Made by a program: the position numbers and the translations under genes. From Dicyema japonicum (Eukaryota > Dicyemida > Rhombozoa > Dicyemidae): a stretch of DNA of 64,000 nucleotides. A model generated the notes under the pieces. The model searched no databases. It saw only the letters and a list, made by a program, of their open reading frames with translations, and was not told the origin of the DNA. The DNA lies in the NCBI GenBank assembly GCA_011109175.1, contig RDEW01000034.1, positions 579,556 through 643,555 on the forward strand, given 5' to 3'. Shown here piece by piece: positions 1 through 10,814 of the stretch (the first letter of the stretch is position 1; the number at the start of each line of letters is the position of its first letter).

Positions 1-540
1 GTTTCCCTGTTAAGGAGTTGATCTTGTATGAATTGGATATTGAAGCTCCATAGGCCCATGAGGCACAAGCTTATCTACCGTCGGTTTTAGTTGATTGAAC
101 AAGACGACAGCGCATTCCTGTGACGGCCTGGACTTTAAGAGCGGTTTGATTTTATTTAGTTTCCTGAGACCCTTTGTCGTAACGTTCTTCACATGTTGAG
201 AAAATGTCTCGGAAAAAACAATGAGGGCAAAGAAGGAAGCGCTACGCGATCAATTCACGTTCTACCCCATAGTTGTTGGGACAACGAGGAATAAGTGAGA
301 GATTGCTTCGTCTTTTAAAGAAACTTGGACGCCTAACTACGCTAAAAGCCACGACGCACATGAGACTCGGTGGTTTCTCAAGTTGAGTTCTGTTGCGATC
401 GGGAGAGGCAACTCAACGTCGATTATGTGGCGTGGACCACTTTTGATTGATCTATAAATTCCAAAAATAGTAACTATAATATCTGTGACCGGTTCTAAAG
501 AGGTTAGGCTGAAAATGAGGCGCAAAATCTATTTAACCGT
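1..540 (-). mobile_element. jockey-like LINE fragment (reverse transcriptase C-terminal region)
   Basis: The minus strand reads as broken pieces of the region after the reverse transcriptase core of a jockey-type LINE. The stretch at 10-192 matches the minus strand of about 14380-14640, including the shared segments near GAGGCACAAGC and ATTCCTGTGACGG. Upstream pieces at 337-525 fit the same family. Stops and frameshifts rule out a working protein. The fragment runs off the left edge of the window. Confidence 0.5.
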
Positions 541-1030
541 TAAAGCCGGTTAACCATATGACCGAAAGTTAACGGTAACCGGTTTAGACGGTTAAATATG
601 AGCCATTAAGTCGCGAAACTTAACAAAGCATTATTACTATCATTTAGACAGCAAAACAATCGCGATAGACAGGCAGACAGATGATTTTATTAACATAACT
701 CGTTACTAATTAAAAACTAAGTGAATAAAGAGAAGCCAATGAGTTTGTCCTAGTTGGCATGGTCTGGTATAACGAGATACCATGTGTGAAATTGTAGAAG
801 CGATTTCAACATCGCGGTAGCTTTTTCCTTCTGTTCCTGATGTAACCTATAAAAGAACACTTCAAATTCACACAAACACCGAGATATTGCAATTGATCCA
901 TACATTTGATTGCTATTAACGATAATTTTTGATTTATTTCTGTTGTTGATAATCTAGGAAACATTACATTTTTCTAGAGATAAGGATATATTTTATATCG
1001 GCACCAACATTTAATTTTTCAAATATGATT
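532..1030. other. non-coding stretch with an imperfect palindrome at 532-597
   Basis: No coding signal is seen. Positions 532-597 form an imperfect inverted repeat: ATTTAACCG at the left is matched by CGGTTAAAT at the right, and inner copies of CCGGTTAACC and GGTAACCGG pair with each other. The rest is AT-rich without recognisable structure. Confidence 0.5.
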
Positions 1031-1449
1031 TGAAACTCGTTTCCAAGAAATGGAATGTCCCAATCACGCTACTCGCTACTCGTTGTGGTGCTAAGAAGAA
1101 AGAAGAGAAAAAGAAAGGAAAATCAGAAAATGACATGCAGAAAACTAATCAGGCCAAGTCTGACTCTGTTCACTGTCCATCTATGGATCACGTTACATTC
1201 GAAGAAATACAACTTTTACCTGCGAGATCAAAAGAGCAGTGCGTGTCTTGTGGATATTCAACGCGAGGAAGTACGGGTTGAATTGCACATCTTGGGAGAT
1301 TTTTCCACTTCGGTGTGTCCGAATGTTGAAATTGGCTGCGAGATCTCTATACAAATGGGACTGCGCATACTGTATGTATGCCGACCCCGCTCGGTGCCGT
1401 CATCCAACTGAATTCAGTCATCTCTCTTATTCTGGAAAAATCGAACCCT

Positions 1450-3130
1450 TTTTGCTACGCATATCCGAGAGTCGGATAGCTAGAAGGATTCCACTGAGGA
1501 TACCAAAGGCCGCTCGAATTCCCGCTGCTGAATGCCTTCACATCATTAATTTATAAAGCCATCAACACCAGCGACCAGGCTTTTGATATGTCTACTGAGC
1601 TTTGCACTTATGACCCTAGGAATTTCTGCCTCAGAGCAAGCTCGCAACAGATCACTGGCCTAAAAAATCAAGAATACTTTTGTCTTTTTGGCTACTTCAA
1701 CGCAGCAAGACTCAGGAATCGAGCCTGAGCAAGTACTTCGGCGTAAACAGTTGTCTACAGAAGCTGGGTGTAAACAGGAAGATTCTAAAACATTTCAAGA
1801 GAGAGTGAACCAAAAACTGATGGAGTTGTTGAGAAAAAAGCACCCTGCTCCACCAGCGGAACTTGACAATGCCAGAAGACCGCCCGGCATTTACTTTCAT
1901 GGAATTTGAAGTAGTGCGTGGAATAAAGTCTTTTGCTCCCAGCAGCTGCGGAGGTCTGGACGGACTGCGTCCAAGCCATGTAAAGGACTTAACCTCCGAA
2001 GCTACTGCTGAAGCCGGCCTTGTTAACGTTATCAAAATGCTGCTCACTCGAATAGTTAATGGTGATATTTCAAAATTTGCTAGAGATCTTATTTTTTGTG
2101 GACATTTATTGGCATTCCGAAATGAAGATGGAGGTGTCCGCCCAATTGCGATCGGCACATACTTTCGAAGGCTTGCTGCTAAAATCTCAGCCCGGAGAGT
2201 CTCCCACAATATTGCTGAAGAGTTGTTCCCTAGTCAACTTGGGGTGGGAGAGATCGTGGTTGCAAAGCAGCAGTTCACGCCGTGAGGAATTACTTCAACA
2301 ACAATAATTCTTAGACCCAAAGGCTAGGCCTAAAGCTTGATATATCAAGTGCCTTCAACTCGCTGAGGAAAGACTGTATTTTGGAAATCTGTTGGAAGAG
2401 AGCTCCAGAGATTGGCCGACTAGTACACTTATCGTATGTGACAAACTCAGCCTACGAAGCGATATCGTTTATTCACGCACAGGCGTTCAGCAGGGAGACC
2501 CTCTAGGTCTTTGCTTTTTGCAAGGACAATTAACACAGTGGCACGAAAAATAAACAGCGAACTCAACCTGTGGACGACGCCACAATAGCTGGCCCATGAG
2601 AGAATGTATATCAGGATATTTCTACAACCATTCCAGCTCTAAACCAATTGGGTTTAAGTGTCAACGTTATGAAATCGGAACTGATCAATATTTCTTGTTC
2701 ATCTCCAAGCTTTTCTACTGCCTGCCAAAGAATTCAGATCCCTACTTCCAGGTTTCAGCATATCCTCCTTGGACAAGGCACACTTCCTCGGCTGCCCTCT
2801 CGGAAACGACGAGCTGGAAAACTGCCTTACCTGTAAGGATAATGAAGTTGAAGCCTTTACAAAAGAGTATCATTTTTGGATCCACATGTGTCTTTCTTCT
2901 TGCTAAAGAAATGTATTTCCATGTCGAAGATGATGTACATTTGAGATGTTCACCATGTTTTGAACACCGGAAAGCACTATTGTTGGCTGATGGGTCTCTG
3001 AGACGATCAGCGGAGTCAATACTGAATGTCAAATTCGATGATCTGGGCTGGACAATGTGCAAACTACCTGCGAGAAATGAGGGCATTGGGTTAAGATCCC
3101 CTTTGAGGCCGCCCTGGTAAATCACATAAA
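1450..3130 (+). mobile_element. degenerate non-LTR retrotransposon, RLE-type family 1 (copy 1)
   Basis: Frameshifted remains of a reverse-transcriptase protein. In order: an N-terminal RIPKAARIPAAE segment near 1500, then (1863-2285) the finger/palm entry with GVRPIAIGTYFRRLAAK, then AFNSLRKD near 2350, and finally the thumb and connector with LRCSPCFEHRK, LRRSAES and LPARNEGIGLRSP (2940-3110). The same order and motifs recur at 18160-19035, 19670-21010 and 23050-24550. The later copies show a PD-(D/E)XK-like nuclease module at the C terminus, which is missing or unrecognisable here. The element is dead. The exact clade cannot be settled without a tree. Confidence 0.7.
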
Positions 3131-3590
3131 GACGCTCTAGTCGAACGAGAAGAGATTAACAGACGAAAAAGGAGAAATTTGACCAATAAGCCAACAGATA
3201 AGTCAAACCAGAATTTGTGTAGATTATTCCGTTGGTTATGAACAAGAATGTGTCTCAGAATGCTTCAATAATAATATTGATAGGCTACATTCAATCAGTC
3301 GTATTAATATAACTCTGGAAGTATGGTGTTTGAGCATATCTGGTACTTATCTTCAAAGATGACCCTAGTTTTACGGATTTCTTGGAGAGACTGTCGGGGC
3401 AGAAGTCGGTTGGCATGCCCTACCGTTTCATATTACTTTCCCTCATCACTTACTTTGCAGTGTTTACTTTATAACCTACTTAACTTAAATTTCCATGTTT
3501 GAAGCAAACTATTAACAAAAAATCAAAAAAGTAGTCATTAGTAGCAAGTAGGTCAAATCAATATTAATCTTTAACAAATTAACATAAATT
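3131..3590. other. no gene recognised
   Basis: AT-rich sequence between the dead LINE and the RING-finger remnant. The first half may be unrecognisable LINE 3' sequence. I see no conserved motif. Confidence 0.4.
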
Positions 3591-3594
3591 GACA

Positions 3595-4163
3595 GAAAAG
3601 ATCATATTATTTGGAGTGACTACAAAGACATTCAACAAATCGAGAGTTTTTATGAGACAAAAATGCAAATTAGAGTATATAATTTGACGAAGGTCATGGA
3701 TGACCAAAGTGATTACTATCCAAGTTATGATAATATTACGATGAATATAAGGATGATCATAGGTTAATGTACAACGTGATTACTTTAATGAGTGGGAGTC
3801 ATTGACAGTATTCCAAGATTATAATCCCACTGAAACTTTTATTCCTAAAAAAGTAGAGAAATATAAAATAAAATGTGATGTTGAGTTCTCCAAACCTTGT
3901 ATTACAAATGTGGAACAAATTCATGATGGGATTTGTTATTCTTGTCATAACTATTACAACGAGGACAAGAGATTGCCAGAAATCCTCCCAAACTGTAATC
4001 ACACATTATGTCATTACTAAAACAACTCTGTACAACTGGATGGGATATTATTTGTCCAATTTGCCTGACGAAAACAGAACTACCACTTTATAATAGGTTT
4101 AATGTTCTACAATGTGACACAAATTCACTTAAATTAGCCATTTCACAACAAACCATTAAATAA
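3595..4163 (+). pseudogene. RING-finger (C3HC4-like) gene, apparently broken
   Basis: Two exons or frames give a nearly complete RING finger. One frame ends with ICYSC and PNCNHTLCHY (about 3930-4018); another continues with WDIICPICLTKTELPLYN and stops at 4161-4163. The spacing C-x2-C ... C-x-H-x2-C ... C-x2-C fits a zinc-binding E3-ligase type RING, but the central pair is split by a one-base shift near 4015, and no GT-AG micro-intron repairs it. Upstream open stretches contain IIWSDYKDIQQIESFYE and PTETFIPKKVEKYKIK, with an in-frame break around 3770. Either a pseudogene or a gene with sequencing errors. RING fingers of this type act in ubiquitin transfer; no substrate can be inferred. Confidence 0.45.
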
Positions 4164-4284
4164 GTAATGTTTCACTAATCCACTAACAAATAATAAAGTT
4201 TCTAGTTTTTGTTCTATATGGAATTATAATTATTTTCTCACGATAACCATTATATTTATCGCATAGGCAGGAAAACGTAATTTT

Positions 4285-4320
4285 AGTGAAGAACAGTCAA
4301 TTAACTAATCGTAATTCGAA
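4285..4320 (-). repeat. fragment of tRNA-derived SINE
   Basis: GAAGAACAGTCAATTAACTA followed by ATCGTA is a diverged reverse-strand match to the body of the SINE at 40323-40655. A 50-bp imperfect hairpin (CCGGGCATGCC ... GGCATCCCGG) follows at about 4322-4374. Confidence 0.45.
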
Positions 4321-4609
4321 ACCGGGCATGCCATCATGACTTTTCATGGCACTTATGACACTACGGCATCCCGGCCGATTAATTGTATTAATTATTATTA
4401 TATTTGGTTCTGTTTTTTCTTTCGCTTGGGATCAACTTTTTGGATCTCTGGGAACGTCAGTCCCGGTCTCTAACAATCCTTTTATAAATTCTTGATGAGA
4501 TTTGATCACATTTTTTCAGTTTTGTAAATTCGTCTATTAGTAAGAATGCTTGGTAGTCAGTTGAATTTATAAATGAGTGATTAGTTTTACTTCCTTAATT
4601 ATAGTAATA

Positions 4610-4930
4610 GCCCTTTCGTAGAGGCGTATTATTGTTTCCACTACTAAACTTTCATTTGGGGAGGACACACACTTTATTTAAAAACGAAAGAGAAGTTAGG
4701 CTAATTAATCGTAAATGGGGGTCAAAACATTACTGATGTTCTTAACTTTTTTTCTTTTGATTTCCTTAGACAACCCAGTTGCAGTGAGGTACTAATGGCT
4801 GAGTCACTCGTCAAGTCGGAAGCATCGTAAATACATCAAATCTTTAGCCAAATGGACAGCAGCGAGATTCTACAAAGTAATCATTTGAATCCTGTCGGTC
4901 ACTCATAACACTACGCCGTAATCATTAAAT
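4610..4930 (-). repeat. old, diverged tRNA-derived SINE
   Basis: The reverse strand matches the array SINE along nearly its whole length. AGGACACACACTTTATTTAA corresponds to the 3' part, CAGTGAGGTACTAATGGCTG and GTCACTCGTCAAGTC to the middle, and GACAGCAGCGAGATTC to the box B end of the tRNA-like head. It is far more diverged than the copies at 40.3 and 47.9 kb, so the family has been active over a long period. Confidence 0.6.
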
Positions 4931-5197
4931 TTGTTAAAAGGATTTGAATTTGAATAATCGATTGAATTTCGGTAATTATTAGAACATTAACTCAACCTTG
5001 TCAAAAGTAAATTAAATATTTCAAAGCACTGATCGATAAGTTCAGATTCGTCAATAACATCCTCAATTCTAAGAAGACGGTTGTCTTAATAAACCAACAT
5101 AAAGTATGACAATTGGTTAAGTGAACCGTAACTGTAGTTATGCTAAAATTAATAAATAATGAATTTAATATAAAATATAAATTAAAAGTAAAGTGCA

Positions 5198-6997
5198 ATG
5201 AATAATCCCAGAGATTACAATCAAATAAGGTAAATAAGTACACACAACAGATCCGATGACCAACACAAACATATAATAGAAAAACTCACCAATAATTCCA
5301 TCGAACTTAAAAACTCATTCGAAGACCATGAAAATAAATTTTATGAATTTTCAGCAAATAAAAACAAAGAAACCAAAAAAATAATGAACGCTGTCACGAA
5401 AAACGTGCGTATTAGATTTTTATTAAAGAACCACAAAATTGAGAACATTAGCGAGAATTTGCAAAATATTGACAACAATAATGCTATAAATATTGATAAA
5501 TAAAAAAAATGTACATTCATTGAGTAATCCGCAGGAACACACAAATTTGGAGTGCAATGAAGACTTTGAGAGAAGCCATTCAAGTTCACGACAACGAACT
5601 GGGTAACATAATATCGCTTATAAGGGAAAAGTTTTATTTTCACGTAAAATTAGAGAAAATGAGAATTTAAATTTGCTTAAAGAACTCAAGAGCAATCAAC
5701 AAAACAGTCAATTGAAGATAGAAAATCTAAAAAAGTTCCAGAAAGAGCATTCAAGGGATCTACTTAATATTCTCGACAACCAAGTCGAGGACCTCAAAAA
5801 ACAACTAGACCAAAATGAAACTAATTTAAATAAAAAATTAAATTCATTTGAGGAAAAAATAAAAAAAGTTTTATTTAATTTTATTTTACGACAATTAATT
5901 TTCAAATTGAAGAAGTAAAATCCGAGTTTAATCCAGATTCACACTTGTTCGATGTGATACATGCACTTATAAAGTCAGAGATCTATAATGTTATACAGAG
6001 AATTGATGAAAAAATAGAAGTATGAGTTTTAATAAATTTAAGATATCAGAAAGGGAGATGGTGGGCTCAATTATAAATAAGGAAAATGCAGCAATAAGAT
6101 CTGAGATCAGATCTCTCAGAAAGTCACTACAGGAAATTGAGAGTTCAAAGTTTATAACCTGTAAATAATTGTTAGAGCACGTGATAAAGCTAAAACTAAA
6201 ATCGCTTTAAATACGCTTTCTGAAATAATATGCAAAAAAGATGAACTTTTAAGGAAGAAAATCAAAAACATTGACACACGTGCAGACGCATCAATCGAAA
6301 CGGTATTATAAACAATTTAATATTATTTAAATTAAAAAATAATTTATAGAATAATGAAAAAATGATTGAAATCATTAAAACCGAAATTGAAAATAATAGC
6401 ACTAAAATTAAAGATGAATTGAAAAAAGATCAAAAAAGCTTAGTAAATGATGTCAAGAAGATTAAGGAAACAATGGAATCCCAAAATTTCCAAGTATCTA
6501 ACACTTTGTTAATTTCAAAGGATATATTCAACAAATATATATTGAAAATAAATGAACTGATTACAACAACTACAAAAAATGAAAAAAACATTGAAAGACT
6601 AAAAACTCATTTGAATTCAATGGAAGATAAGGTTGTTTTGAGTTGTGAGTCAAGCTCTCTGTGTTGATTTCTAAAAGCAACAAGAAAAGTAAAAAAGTAC
6701 ATTATTCTCCTACGGAATATGAAAGTAAGCAAAATGTATATGGTGCCTTTGATGATGTCTTTGGAAAAGACAATAAAAAAAGTAAAGAGGATGTAGGTCA
6801 TTCTCCTCCTGAAGATGAAAGTAAGCATAATGTATATGGTGCCTTTGATGATGTTTTTGTAAGTAAAAATAATATATATGGTATCTCAATGATGATTTGT
6901 AGACACTGATGATTACACTTATGTGTACTCTAATGCATCGACAATTCCATATATTAAAGAGAAACCTAATAAATTTAGTAATAAAAGGAATAAATAA
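5198..6997 (+). CDS. coiled-coil protein gene with about 11 introns and C-terminal YGAFDDVF repeats
   Basis: Spliced model from ATG 5198 to TAA 6995-6997. Introns: 5230-5250 (21 nt), 5405-5428 (24), 5483-5534 (52, GC-AG; its last 24 nt also start with GT), 5603-5624 and 5631-5653 (22 and 23, or one of 51), 6020-6042 (23), 6150-6175 (26), 6303-6349 (47), 6632-6654 (23), 6881-6902 (22). All these junctions keep frame. One junction (about 5868-5912) is off by one base, beside a run of seven A. The roughly 490-residue product is Lys/Glu/Asn/Leu-rich with long heptad-like stretches (for example NILDNQVEDLKKQLDQNE). The tail carries two copies of ESK(Q/H)NVYGAFDDVF and a Tyr-rich end. No signal peptide or membrane segment is visible. 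Probably a cytoskeletal or scaffold protein; I do not recognise the family. Confidence 0.72.
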
Positions 6998-7019
6998 TTA
7001 TTATAACTATTTGGGTTTT

Positions 7020-7880
7020 TCTAATCATACATTTTGTCTCCAATCCTCTTTAATTTGTTTCTGAATGATCTCCCCGTTCCTATGAACAATAATGACATGT
7101 ACTTTCCTATGCTGATGACATAATTTGTAGGGACGTAAATGTCATGCTAAAGAAAGACTACAAGGAACACTAAATAACATATATGGATGGTCGTGCGAAA
7201 ATAGATTAAATGCATGTTACGGAAATTCAGCAGTCACTCTATTCACTAAGAATAGAAAGATGGGAACACAAACAATTGATGTCACGTTAAATGGAGTGCC
7301 TATACCACAAAAGAAAGAAGATACTGGGAGTAACTTTTGATACTTTCCTCTGCTTCTCAGCCCATGTGGAATCCATCATATCAACCTGTCCAAAGAAGAT
7401 CAATTTTGTAAAAGCCTTCCTTTGGAACTGTGGAGGAATTTATCCGCCAGGTGTCGGGACCCTCTACAAGCAGTATATCGAGCCAACAATAGGCTATGCA
7501 TGTGCTGCGTGGGGATCTAACCTGGCGGCAACGAACCTAATAAAAATTCAAGAGATCCAGTCATAAGCATTAAAGTTACTGGGAAAATATACAGATAAAG
7601 AAATTACCCCAGAACACTCGAGTCTATCATAGAGGGAACTGGAGGCAATTTCAGAAGAGGAGGGAATAGTACGTATAGAAAAATCCAAATAATCTGTTAT
7701 TAATTGCTTGAGTGAAAATATATTTAAAAAATATTGTCATAGTAACATGAAAGAAGTAAAACTAGGATGTATTGATAATAAATCATTATATGAGTATACA
7801 AAAAAGTGGGCTAAAATAACAGAAAATGTAATTGGTAAGTGTAATATAGGGTTATGGAGTAAACAGAGTGCTGTACATTG
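7020..7880 (+). mobile_element. jockey-like LINE reverse transcriptase remnant
   Basis: Broken palm and thumb of a jockey-type reverse transcriptase. The region 7030-7110 reads as LLFNLFLNDLPVPMNNN and then a decayed YADD box. The open stretch 7291-7566 holds LGVTFDTFLCFSAHVESI and LYKQYIEPTIGYACAAWG, the usual thumb motifs. Fragments continue to about 7880 with many stops. Not functional. Confidence 0.7.
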
Positions 7881-7929
7881 CTGAATGTGTGAGTAAAGAA
7901 GATAGTGAATATTTGAAAAGTATTTAACT

Positions 7930-8626
7930 TTATTAGTACAAGTTAAGTATTCACACTTTTTCGAACAGACATGTCATAAATATGGAGTCTCCAGTCCTTC
8001 TGGGATGCTCATTAAATATGCCAAAAGATATATTCACTACGTTGAGGTTTGTATTATGATAATCACAGATTACAGACCCAGTTATGTTTGATCTCTTCAA
8101 ATGGCACACAGAGACCACTTGGGGATACCACTGAGGAAGAACATTGTACAAACATAAAAATAATAAATATCTCCTATAATGCTAATATTTTGCTTATTTG
8201 TAGATTAATAAGAGAATATTCACAAATCCAATATTTATTAACATGAATATTCAACAGACAAATTCCACAAATCAAGAAAGGTCCCCCCAAGAGGTCTCCA
8301 AAATATTTATAGAACAGTTATTAAACTCAAAATGTTTATTTACAATCTCTCTCCTGTATTTTGCCTTATTTCAGTTTTAGATAATCACTAAAAGGAATGA
8401 TTCCATATTGAATGCTATACTTAAATCAGCATCAGAGTATCTCCCACAATCTGGTTACCAATGTAACTGTTTATCCTTAGGAGTCCTCGACTACTTCTTT
8501 TATGAGGAATGTCCCCACTGTAGGGAATTGGATGAAATAATAGCAATTAAAGGCAGATCTCTTGATGAACCATTTTCTTCCGAATTGGAGTTTAGTAATC
8601 AAAAATCATTTTCCATAACAGACTAA
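7930..8626 (+). CDS. possible host gene, several micro-intron exons, function unknown
   Basis: A canonical 22-nt GT-AG intron at 8046-8067 joins two open stretches. In one frame the sequence reads YGVSSPSGMLIKYAKRYIHY then ITDPVMFDLFKWH; in another it starts MESPVLLGCSLNMPKD and continues QRPLGDTTEEEHC. A later exon (about 8381-8626) reads SILNAILKSASEYLPQSG, a Cys-x-Cys and Cys-x2-Cys pair (YQCNC, EECPHCRELDE), and stops at 8624-8626. The middle (8150-8380) cannot be joined with confidence. Codon quality and the 22-nt intron suggest a real gene, perhaps with a small zinc-binding module. I do not recognise it, and its true frame is uncertain. Confidence 0.35.
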
Positions 8627-8947
8627 TATATTATTTTACAAATATTTTTAATCAAAATATTAACCAATAGCTATCCCACTAGATCACTGAGATTCTTTTT
8701 AAAAGACTATGATGCACTATCATCTCTTTAGAAAACCTGAAAACTATTTTTTCTTCTCCCAATATACATTTCTTAGGACAAAGTTCTGTTCCCCTCTTCG
8801 AACCAACTTTGTTTGTCCTTTTGGTGAATTTACGAAAGTGTCCTATCCGTTAGTTACGTCACTAAGAGGTTGATAATTATCAAATTAAAGCAGTTAAGTT
8901 TTGATTTAATGGGTTATGTACAAATGAGTATGCAGAAAAGGTAAATG

Positions 8948-9166
8948 AAGGTAAATTCAGAGAATTCTCATTCATCAAGTAAAGTGTTTGTTTTCGACAT
9001 GAAACGTTATTTATTACAAATCAAAAATATTTTGCGTCGAATTAAGACTAAACATATAGATTCCTTATTCTTTATCAGATCATTGATTGATGGATTCTTT
9101 TTGAACTATGTTATCACTTTCTTCTGGTCCTTGCAATATTTCTTAACTGCTGTTCCTATTGGGTGA
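8948..9166 (+). CDS. small hypothetical ORF with one hydrophobic segment
   Basis: An ATG-started 72-residue frame. The first half is basic and polar (KRYLLQIKNILRRIKTK); the second half is hydrophobic (FFLNYVITFFWSLQYFLTAV) and could span a membrane. No family is recognised and no splice partner is clear. It may be an exon or a chance frame. Confidence 0.2.
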   Translation, partial: KVNSENSHSSSKVFVFDMKRYLLQIKNILRRIKTKHIDSLFFIRSLIDGFFLNYVITFFWSLQYFLTAVPIG

Positions 9167-9229
9167 TAAAGTTGAATCCAATCATAATTTTGTCAATTTA
9201 CAGTGAGATTGGGCATGTCTTCTAACTAT

Positions 9230-10700
9230 TGTGAATACAGACTATCCTTTACTGACGAAGTTTTTCAAGTTAAGACATGTCATCGAACAAATTACGATCA
9301 AGTTAGTTTTTTTGGATAACTCTGGCTAACATATACATCCTTCCACAAGGATCATACCCCATATCCTATGAGCTTAACTCATTGCTTTCTATTGGGGACC
9401 TCAATGCAAGACACCAACTTTGGCTAATCTCACAGTCCTTTTACAACCGGGAATAGACAATTGCAAATAGTCTCGGTGATGCTGTTTTCCTGAATGATCC
9501 TAAAGTCCACACGAGAACCATATTAAGAAGATGTAGTTTGGACATTTCCAGATCATATTCTTTCCTTCAAGAACTACCGAAAAGTAACCAATTCTGTTTA
9601 CAAAACTATTTTATTCTCATTACACTCAATAGATAAAGCACACCTTAACCTACTTATGAGAAACACAACGCAGTTTAAAGGTCTTTTCGAGAGACCTTGA
9701 TATAAAAGTGAATTACACCGATGAGAGGGCCATATCAGGAAGTATTTTCAGACAAATAAATTCCAGGAGTCATCGATGAATTGAAGAACTCACTGATTCG
9801 GAGTCTAGACAAGATTTCTTCAATTTACATGAAACATTTAAGCCACCATACAATCTCGCACGGATCTTTGATTGGTCTGTTAACTTATTTTGATAAACAA
9901 AGTTTAATGAATCAACGGTCCACATAATTGACGTTGTTGTCTGTAAACGAAAACATCACGAAAATTTGAAAGAACACACTTATCTCTCAAATACTAAAGT
10001 TTTAAAAGCAGAAGGGAAATCCTGCTTCATACTATCCCACCATATTACTCATGGTGATTACCCCTCTTCTTCCCCATTACAACACGTTGCTCGTTCTAGA
10101 AGATCGACAACACTAACGATTTATTGTTGACGCCTTTAATGTATTTCAGATCAAGATCACGTTTACCACCAAACTGAGTTCTCAACGGCTCCCCACTATC
10201 TTCATCTCTATTCAACCTGTTTTACAATACAATGTCCTTATTGCAGACCAAATACTGTTTCGCGTCAATCGTAGCCTTCAAGTCTCCAATGTACCTGGAT
10301 AGTGCATACAATTATCCGAGTACAAGCAACAAATTCCCTCACAATTTTACGACAATGTGATGAAATACACGAACCAAGCAATGAAAACCTCAAAAAGGCT
10401 TTCAGAAACTAAATATTTTACTGAAAATAGTCAAGAGAACTTTTTCAATCCAGAAAAATCCTACCAAAAAACACCAGTTGGATTTGCTCCCACAGCATGG
10501 AGATTCGTGCTGACGAAGCCAATCTCCACCTAATAAATTCACTACACCAGTCAACTATTCAGAACAATACAAATCTACCTTTACTTATAGAAGTTATGAC
10601 CTTTAACTTAGTGACAACCTTTCTATATTTTTCTTTTGATGTTGAGTCTTTGAACATGACAAAAACCCGCTTCACCTATCTTCATCCGGGCGAAGGAAAG
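9230..10700 (+). mobile_element. jockey-like LINE remnant (AP endonuclease domain and beyond)
   Basis: Frameshifted endonuclease domain: ISYELNSLLSIGDLNARHQL near 9370-9420, then NSLGDAVFLNDPKVHTRTIL and SLDIS near 9460-9550, the conserved GDLNARH and LNDP...THT...S-D motifs of jockey-type endonucleases. Beyond 9600 only scattered, stop-broken pieces remain, up to a short open stretch at 10497-10703. Not functional. Confidence 0.6.
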
Positions 10701-10814
10701 TAGGTCCTGAAGTTCTCCTCCTTAGTCCATTTTCTGTGCAATCACGAACAGAAGCGCACCCGGGCATCAGAGATGAAATGGAAAACCAATAAATACGATG
10801 GGACTGCTAATCAT

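Noticed and set aside
1030-1411. Two overlapping Lys/Arg-rich ORFs before the first LINE copy
   Set aside because: Overlapping frames without motifs; probably decayed LINE 5' sequence.
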